From Modestobacter muralis (GTDB taxonomy: Bacteria; Actinomycetota; Actinomycetes; Mycobacteriales; Geodermatophilaceae), in assembly GCF_010682105.1 (NCBI RefSeq), contig NZ_JAAGWH010000033.1:1-64000 (forward strand): a DNA stretch of 64,000 bases. The letters run 5' to 3'. The notes below the pieces were generated by a model that had not been told where the DNA came from, ran no database searches, and saw nothing but the letters and a program-made list of their open reading frames with translations. Every line of letters starts with the position of its first letter. Within the stretch, counting starts at the first letter, position 1. The position numbers were made by a program, and so were the translations under genes. Of the stretch, positions 58,657-64,000 are shown one piece after another.

Positions 58657-58911
58657 TCAGGCGGTGCTGGCGGGTTCGCCGTCGGTCGGGGCGGCGGTGG
58701 GGTGGGTGTCCGTGCGGCTGGGCTTGACCGGGGGCGGCGGGGTGCTCGCCCAGCGCACCAGGGCGACCACCGCCCAGCCGGCGGCCAGACACCACGGCAG
58801 CCGGGTCACGACGTCGTCGGCGGTGAAGTCGCCGCGCAGTGCCAGCAGGAGGACCGGGACGGCCAGCACGAAGCCGGTCACCACGACGTCCGGCCGGAAC
58901 GGGCTGATCAT
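58657..58911 (-). CDS. 84-residue membrane protein at the end of the flagellar operon
   Basis: MISPFRPDVVVTGFVLAVPVLLLAL forms the first membrane helix; LPWCLAAGWAVVALVRWAS the second; the tail is Pro/Thr-rich and charged. ATG 58911 overlaps the stop of the flhF-like gene (ATGA). No family recognised. An flhG/minD-like ATPase gene would be expected after flhF in many bacteria; this small protein occupies that place. Confidence 0.65.
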   Translation of the reverse strand: MISPFRPDVVVTGFVLAVPVLLLALRGDFTADDVVTRLPWCLAAGWAVVALVRWASTPPPPVKPSRTDTHPTAAPTDGEPASTA

Positions 58912-61900
58912 GCGTCCATCTCCTCCAGGCGCTCGCACAGCAGCGAGGCCCAGCGGTGGGCGGTGGCGCGGGCGCCGTCGACCAGCGCGACCGGCACGTC
59001 CACGTGACCGAGCACGGAGGCCGGGTCGGAGGTAGCGTCGGTGTCCTGCACGATCACGGCGTCGACGCGGGGCAGCGCCTCCAGCCACGGCACGAGGTCC
59101 TCGGGCTTGCGGGTGGAGTCCATGACCGCCCACACGGTGGCCGGGTTCCACACCGAGAGCATGTGCTCCAGCCACGGACCGCCGGAGGTCCGCAGCGGGG
59201 CGTCGACGGCGACGATGGTGACGGTGTCGGTCGTGACGGTGCGGCGGCGCTCGAGGGCGGTCTCCAGCGAGGTGATGCGGCTGGTGGCCTGGGCCATGCC
59301 GGCGAGCGCACCGGCGGCGGCCCACTGCACGTCCTCGGGCTCCAGGCGCAGCGACAGCGCGAGCGAGCGGGCCGCGGCGAAGGTCTCCGCGCCCGGGCCG
59401 ACGACCATGATCACGTCGCCGGGCTCGGCCACCACGTAGGGCGCGGGGGCCAGGTGCTGGGTGAGCGTCCGGGTCAGCGCCGCGTAGACCCCGCGGGCGG
59501 CGGCGTCGGCGGAGAAGTCCGGGCCGAGCATGACGTCGGGGACGCCGAGGGTCAGCAGCTGGAGCTCGAGCTCCTCCGGGCCGGTCATCGCGAAGGGGGC
59601 CAGCGCGGTGGACGGCGCCGGGACCAGCCGGGTGACGGTGGCCAGCTTGGTGCCGGTCCCCTCCGCGGAGGGCCGGGCGGTCGCCGGACGGGACGCCGAG
59701 GCGATGGACACCGGGGCGATGGACACCGGGGCGGTCGCCTGGTGCGGACGGCCGGTCACCGCGGGCCGGGTGGCGGCGGGGACCGGGGGCCGGCCGCGGC
59801 GCACCGGGGGGACGCCGGGACGCCCCAGCAGCGCCGGGCGGTCCGAGCCGCCGGACGCCTGCGGCGGCATGAGGGACAGCCGCGGGAGGACCATGGTCGC
59901 GTCCAGGGGCAGCGGTGCCGGGTCGCTGGCGGTCCGGGCCAGCGTCACCGGGACGGCGGACCGCTGCTGCTCGGGCGTGTGGGCGTCCACGTGGCGGACC
60001 TCCTCGGCCGGGGACTCGTCGACGACGACGGCGTCCACGACCATGGTCTGGGCAGCGGCCACCTGGGCGGCGCGCTGGGCGACGCGGGCGTCGCTGGCGT
60101 AGGCGGTGCCGCGCTGGGCGGTGACCCGGTGGGAACCGGTGTCGTAGGCGCTGGGCACGGTGGTGGCGCAGGCCCACGGCTCGGGGACGTCGCGGACGCG
60201 GTCCTCGGCGAGGGCGTCGGGGAACCGGTGGCGCCCGCGGCCGGAACCGTTGGCCGCCAGCACCTCCTCGAGCAGGTCGGCGAGCTCCTGGTCGGCGGTG
60301 CGCACCGACTCGACCATCGACAGCGCCGGCAGCTCCGCCTCGACACGCGCGGCCAGGGCCGCCTCCACGCGAGCAGCCTGGATGCGCGCTGCCTCGACAC
60401 GAGCGGCCTCGATGCGGACGGCCTCGGCGGCCTCCGCCTCGGCCCGCAGTCGGGCGGCCTCGACGCGCACGGCCTCGAGGTGAGCAGCTTCGAGGCGGAC
60501 GGCCTCGATGCGGACGGCCTCGAGTCGGGCGGCCTGGATGCGGGCTGCCTCGATCCGGACGGCCTCGGCCTCGGCCTCACGGCGAGCTGCCTCGGCGGCC
60601 GCCTCGGCCTGGAGACGCGCCGCCTCGATGCGGGCGGCCTCGGCGGCCTCCGCTTCGGCCCGCAGCCGGGCGGCCTCGATGCGGACGGCCTCGGCACGCG
60701 CGGCCTCGATGCGGGCGGCCTCGGCGGCCTCCGCCTCGGCCTGGCGGCGAGCAGCCTCAGCAGCCTGGGCCTCGGCCTGGAGCCGGGCGGCCTCGAGACG
60801 CTCGGCCTCGACCCGGGCAGCCTCCAACCGAGCAGCCTCGACGCGGGCAGCTTCGACACGAGCGGCTTCGATGCGGGCGGCCTCGGCGGCCTCCGCCTCG
60901 GCCTGCACCCGTGCAGCCTCCAGACGCTCGGCCTCGACGCTCTCGGCCTCCAGGCGAGCAGCCTCGACCCGGGCAGCCTCCAGCCGGGCGGCCTCGAGCC
61001 GGGCGGCCTCGAGCCGGGCGGCCTCGATGCGGGCGGCCTCGGCGGCCTCCGCCTCGGCCTGCAGCCGGGCGGCCTCGACGCGGGCAGCCTCCAGCCGAGC
61101 AGCCTCGGCACGGGCGGCTTCGGCACGGGCGGCCTCGAGCCGGGCGGCCTCCTCGGCCTCGGCCTGCACCTGGGCAGCCTCCGCCGCGACGGCGGCAGCA
61201 GCGGCGGCCTCGGCGGCGGCGCGGGTCCGGGCGGCCTCGGTGCGGGCAGCGTCCACGCGGGCGGACTCCACGCGGGCGGACTCCATGGCAGCGGCCTGGG
61301 CCTGCTGGCGTGCGGCCTCGGCGGCGGCCTCGACCCGGGCAGCGGCGGTCCGGGCGGCCCCGGCAGCGGCTGCCTCGACGGCGGCGGCCTCGGCGAGGGC
61401 GGCGGACTCCTCGGCGGCCGCGGCCTCGGCGGCCACCTCCGCGGCTGCCTCGGCGGCGGCCTGGACGGGGCTGGAGGCCACCATCCGGGTGAGCGCGGCG
61501 GCGAAGGGGGAGGGGCGCGCGGGCTCCTCGACGGCCGGCTCGGCCGCCGCGCGCGGGGCGCGCAGCTCCTCGGCCGACAGCATCAGGCTCGCCTTGGCGG
61601 GGGCGAACGGCTTGGGCTCGGCGGCACCGCGCCGGCCGGCAGCGGCAGCGGCAGCGGCAGTCCGGCCCGGGGAGCGGGGTGCGGACCGGACCGGTGCCGG
61701 CTCGTCGATCCACTCGTCGACCCACTCGGGGGTGGCGGCGCGGGCGGCGGCGACGGCGCGGGCCGGGGTGGCGACCCGGTCGGTGGCGATCCGGTCGGCG
61801 GCGATCCGGTCGGCGGCGAGGGCGCGGGCGGTCACCGGGCGGCGGGCCGGCTCGGCCGGGGCGGCGGTGGCGCCGGCCCGGTCGTACAGCGCGACCTCCG

Positions 61901-62207
61901 GTGCCTGCGGGGCGGCCGCACCGAGCAGCTCGGCGAGCTCGGTCATCCGGTCGTCCAGGGACGGCGCGGCGGCCGGTCGGGGGGGGCGGGCGGCGGCCTG
62001 GGGCAGGCCGGACGCGGCGGGGGCACCGGCGTCCGTGGCCTTGGGGACCTCCACCTCGGCGATGAACCGCTCGTTGGTGAAGAAGCCGAACATCCCGCCG
62101 GAACGGATGCGACGCACCCCGACGACGCGGGCCGACGGCCCGAACTGCTCTCGCGCGGCGGCGATGGCCTCGTCACGCGTGGCGGCCTCAACGGACTGCG
62201 TAGGCAC
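58908..62207 (-). CDS. Giant FlhF-like protein with EAARx repeat helix and degenerate G domain
   Basis: A 1099-residue protein; typical FlhF is 360-450. Residues 1-55 are the FlhF N-terminal domain (SVEAATRDEAIAAAREQFGPSARVVGVRRI, FFTNERFIAEVEV). A Pro/Ala-rich linker follows. Residues about 245-625 are Ala/Glu-rich and helical; about 340-622 are EAARx pentads. The C-terminal 220 residues fit the FlhF/SRP G-domain order, but the P-loop reads VVGPGAETFAAARSL (no GKT), the DTAG and TKLD boxes are gone, and DSTRKPEDLVPW resembles the late FlhF helix. The GTG overlaps the flhA stop by 20 bp. Likely a flagellar placement factor without GTPase activity; inference. Confidence 0.8.
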   Translation of the reverse strand: MPTQSVEAATRDEAIAAAREQFGPSARVVGVRRIRSGGMFGFFTNERFIAEVEVPKATDAGAPAASGLPQAAARPPRPAAAPSLDDRMTELAELLGAAAPQAPEVALYDRAGATAAPAEPARRPVTARALAADRIAADRIATDRVATPARAVAAARAATPEWVDEWIDEPAPVRSAPRSPGRTAAAAAAAGRRGAAEPKPFAPAKASLMLSAEELRAPRAAAEPAVEEPARPSPFAAALTRMVASSPVQAAAEAAAEVAAEAAAAEESAALAEAAAVEAAAAGAARTAAARVEAAAEAARQQAQAAAMESARVESARVDAARTEAARTRAAAEAAAAAAVAAEAAQVQAEAEEAARLEAARAEAARAEAARLEAARVEAARLQAEAEAAEAARIEAARLEAARLEAARLEAARVEAARLEAESVEAERLEAARVQAEAEAAEAARIEAARVEAARVEAARLEAARVEAERLEAARLQAEAQAAEAARRQAEAEAAEAARIEAARAEAVRIEAARLRAEAEAAEAARIEAARLQAEAAAEAARREAEAEAVRIEAARIQAARLEAVRIEAVRLEAAHLEAVRVEAARLRAEAEAAEAVRIEAARVEAARIQAARVEAALAARVEAELPALSMVESVRTADQELADLLEEVLAANGSGRGRHRFPDALAEDRVRDVPEPWACATTVPSAYDTGSHRVTAQRGTAYASDARVAQRAAQVAAAQTMVVDAVVVDESPAEEVRHVDAHTPEQQRSAVPVTLARTASDPAPLPLDATMVLPRLSLMPPQASGGSDRPALLGRPGVPPVRRGRPPVPAATRPAVTGRPHQATAPVSIAPVSIASASRPATARPSAEGTGTKLATVTRLVPAPSTALAPFAMTGPEELELQLLTLGVPDVMLGPDFSADAAARGVYAALTRTLTQHLAPAPYVVAEPGDVIMVVGPGAETFAAARSLALSLRLEPEDVQWAAAGALAGMAQATSRITSLETALERRRTVTTDTVTIVAVDAPLRTSGGPWLEHMLSVWNPATVWAVMDSTRKPEDLVPWLEALPRVDAVIVQDTDATSDPASVLGHVDVPVALVDGARATAHRWASLLCERLEEMDA
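60340..61190 (-). repeat. 15-bp tandem coding repeats (EAARx) in the flhF-like gene
   Basis: Degenerate tandem 15-bp units encoding EAARL, EAARV and EAARI, interrupted by longer units of the type QAEAEAAEAARI about five times. Copies are nearly identical around 60988-61040, so unequal recombination or assembly collapse is possible. Confidence 0.8.
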
Positions 62208-64000
62208 CGCTCACCACTCCCAGGGACTCGATCTGTGCTGTGCGGGACACCTCGTTGTAGGAGATGACCGACAGCCGGGGCAGGACCTGGCGGACCAGGC
62301 GGGACAGTGCAGCGCGGACCTGCGGGGAGCAGACCAGCACGGGGGAGAGGTTGAGCCGTTCGGCGTCCTCGAGGAGGTCGGTGCAGCCGCGGACCAGGAC
62401 GTCGACGGTGTTGCCGTCGAGCGCCAGCACCTGACCGCCCTCGGTCTGCCGCACCGACTCCAGGAGCCGCTGCTCGAACGAGGGGTCCAGGGTGATCACG
62501 TGCAGCCGCTCGTCCTCGGTGACGTAGGGGTGGCTGATCGCCGCACCCAGCGCGTTGCGCACGGCCTCGACCAGGCCGTCGAGGTCGGTGGAGACCTTGG
62601 CCCGCAGCGAGAGCGCCTCGAAGATGCGCACCAGGTCGCGGATGGAGACGTTCTCCTCCAGCAGCGCCTGGAGCACCTGCTGCACCTGGCCGAGGCTGAG
62701 CAGCGCGGGGGTGAGCTCGTCGGCGACGGCCGGGTGCGAGCGGCGGACCATCTCCACCAGCACCTTGACGTCCTCGCGGCCCAGCAGGGCGGAGGCGTTC
62801 TGCCGGACGACCTCGGCGAGGTGCGTGGTGATGACCGAGGACCGGTCGACCACCGTCGCGCCGGCCATCTCGGCCTGCCGCTGCAGCTCGGCGGGCACCC
62901 ACTTGGCGGCCAGCCCGAAGACCGGCTCGCGGGTGGCCTTGCCGGGCAGCCCGTCGAGGTGGTCGCCGATGGCGAGCACGGTGCCGGCGGGCGAGGAGCC
63001 CTTGGCCGCCGGGACGCCGTTGAGCCAGATCACGTACTGCGAGGCGGGCAGGTCGAGGTTGTCGCGGGTGCGGACCAGCGGGATGACCAGGCCGGTCTCC
63101 ATGGCGACCTTGCGGCGCAGCGCCTTGACGCGGTCCAGCAGGTCACCGCCCCGGGCGGTGTCGACCAGCTCGACGAGGTCGAAGGCGACCTCGAGCTCCA
63201 GCGGGTCGACCCGCATGCGGTCGGCGATGGCCTCGGGGGAGTCCGGCTGCGCCTCGGCGGCCTCGGCCGCGTCGGGCGTGGCCTCGTCCTCGTCGGTCTC
63301 GGGCTTCTCCGTCAGCCTGCTGGCGGCGAGGAGGAAGACCCCGCCGATGAGCAGGAACGGCAGCTTGGGCAGGCCGGGGATCAGGACCAGTGCGATCGAG
63401 GCGATGCCGGCGATCCGCACCGGCTGCTTGTTGCGGCCCAGCTGGGCGAGCAGGTCGCTGCCCATGTCGCCCTGGGCTGCCGAGCGGGTGACGATCAGGC
63501 CGGTCGCGGTGGAGATGAGCAGCGCGGGGATCTGGGAGACCAGGCCGTCGCCGACGCTGAGCAGCGAGTAGGTGGAGACCGCCTCGCCGGGGGACATGCC
63601 CTTCTGCATGACCCCGATGGCGAACCCGCCGATCAGGTTGATCAGGGTCACGATGATGGCAGCGATGGCGTCGCCCTTGACGAACTTGCTGGCACCGTCC
63701 ATCGAGCCGTAGAAGTCGGCCTCGGCGGTGACCTCGGTCCGGCGCCTGCGCGCCTGCGCCTCGTTGATCAGGCCGGCGTTGAGGTCGGCGTCGATGGCCA
63801 TCTGCTTGCCGGGCATCGCGTCGAGGGTGAAGCGGGCCCCGACCTCGGCGACGCGGCCGGCACCGTTGGTGATGACGACGAACTGGATGATCGTCAGGAT
63901 GATGAAGATGACCAGGCCGACGATCAGCGAGCCGCCGATCACGAAGTGACCGAAGGCCTCGATGACCTTGCCGGCGTAGCCGTCGCTGAGCACCAGGCGG
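62188..64000 (-). CDS. flhA: Flagellar biosynthesis protein FlhA (5' end beyond the window)
   Basis: Main gate of the flagellar type III export apparatus. The 604 visible codons cover membrane helices (GLVIFIILTIIQFVVITNGAGRVAEVGARF, the FHIPEP-type region with DAMPGKQMAIDADL) and the large cytoplasmic domain (MRVDPLELEVAFDLVELVD, DNLDLPASQYVIWLNGVPAAKG, EVVRQNASALLGREDVKVLVEMVRRSHPAVADEL). About 90 N-terminal residues are missing, since reading continues past 64000. The stop overlaps the flhF-like start, confirming one operon. Confidence 0.95.
   Translation of the reverse strand, partial: RLVLSDGYAGKVIEAFGHFVIGGSLIVGLVIFIILTIIQFVVITNGAGRVAEVGARFTLDAMPGKQMAIDADLNAGLINEAQARRRRTEVTAEADFYGSMDGASKFVKGDAIAAIIVTLINLIGGFAIGVMQKGMSPGEAVSTYSLLSVGDGLVSQIPALLISTATGLIVTRSAAQGDMGSDLLAQLGRNKQPVRIAGIASIALVLIPGLPKLPFLLIGGVFLLAASRLTEKPETDEDEATPDAAEAAEAQPDSPEAIADRMRVDPLELEVAFDLVELVDTARGGDLLDRVKALRRKVAMETGLVIPLVRTRDNLDLPASQYVIWLNGVPAAKGSSPAGTVLAIGDHLDGLPGKATREPVFGLAAKWVPAELQRQAEMAGATVVDRSSVITTHLAEVVRQNASALLGREDVKVLVEMVRRSHPAVADELTPALLSLGQVQQVLQALLEENVSIRDLVRIFEALSLRAKVSTDLDGLVEAVRNALGAAISHPYVTEDERLHVITLDPSFEQRLLESVRQTEGGQVLALDGNTVDVLVRGCTDLLEDAERLNLSPVLVCSPQVRAALSRLVRQVLPRLSVISYNEVSRTAQIESLGVVSGAYAVR

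Noticed and set aside
60340-61190. CRISPR-like tandem repeat
   Set aside because: Repeats are 15-bp coding units without unique spacers; they are in frame and encode EAARx.
58956-62267. Open frame of 1103 codons opposite the flhF-like gene
   Set aside because: Product is Gly/Leu-rich repeat sequence that mirrors the EAARx codons; caused by GC bias and the repeats, with no independent start signal or family.

Overview
The window reads as one continuous chromosomal segment of a very high-GC actinobacterium. Mycothiol conjugate amidase (Mca), an RNHCP protein, DUF501 and DUF4235 proteins, a mycobacterial-type short-chain Z-isoprenyl synthase and many GTG starts all point to Actinomycetota. The presence of flagellar export genes together with a large exopolysaccharide locus makes a motile soil or rock actinobacterium of the Geodermatophilaceae type (Blastococcus, Modestobacter, Geodermatophilus) the best guess; that assignment is inference. 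No prophage, insertion sequence, CRISPR array or rRNA was seen.

Layout. 1-4.6 kb: tRNA-Gln, then glmU-prs, rplY and pth (cell-wall precursor, PRPP and translation housekeeping). 4.7-20.3 kb: an exopolysaccharide or surface-polymer locus. On the plus strand it has a polyprenyl glycosylphosphotransferase, a DUF1972-type glycosyltransferase, a CDP-alcohol phosphotransferase, a membrane-anchored protein, a 1521-residue secreted beta-propeller/LamG/PKD protein and a flippase-like protein. On the minus strand it has a GT4 glycosyltransferase, a Wzy-like polymerase and a Wzz-like chain-length protein. A TagD-like cytidylyltransferase lies at the divergent edge. 20.4-31 kb: mfd, mazG, an MscS channel, a two-domain membrane protein, then eno-ftsB-DUF501-ppx. 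31-41 kb: DUF4235, UdgB-type uracil-DNA glycosylase, an odd tRNA with a UAA anticodon, a Bax inhibitor-1 family protein, an SGNH hydrolase, DUF2252, a GNAT acetyltransferase, a MoxR/VWA pair and ilvA. 41-49 kb: a DrrAB-like ABC transporter, M3 peptidase, greA with an RNHCP gene and a small lipoprotein, mca with a small membrane protein, and an AMIN-like secreted protein. 49-57.5 kb: a ribbon-helix-helix-like protein, a geranylgeranyl-reductase-family flavoprotein, a hemolysin III protein, the Z-isoprenyl synthase, a DUF885 protein, a second ABC-2 transporter and a PhoH/PIN protein. 57.5-58.6 kb: a frameshifted AbiEi/DUF559-like gene between two related direct repeats. 58.6-64 kb: a flagellar operon reading leftward (flhA, cut by the window end; a giant flhF-like gene; a small membrane protein).

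Two global signals stand out. First, at least seventeen genes have no Shine-Dalgarno sequence but carry an nAnnnT hexamer exactly 6 or 7 nt before the start codon, as expected for leaderless transcripts; this was used to choose several starts. Second, intergenic spaces are rich in strong inverted repeats, some belonging to families. One is a composite element at 24008-24091 and 36312-36391 with a palindrome followed by one left arm and two right arms.

The most unusual coding feature is the 1099-residue FlhF-like protein. It keeps the FlhF N-terminal domain, carries roughly 280 residues of EAARx pentapeptide repeats and has a C-terminal G domain with no recognisable P-loop. Other points of interest are the pth gene, which seems to start at CTG and to carry a 16-bp perfect hairpin in its first codons, and the short-variable-arm tRNA with a UAA anticodon.
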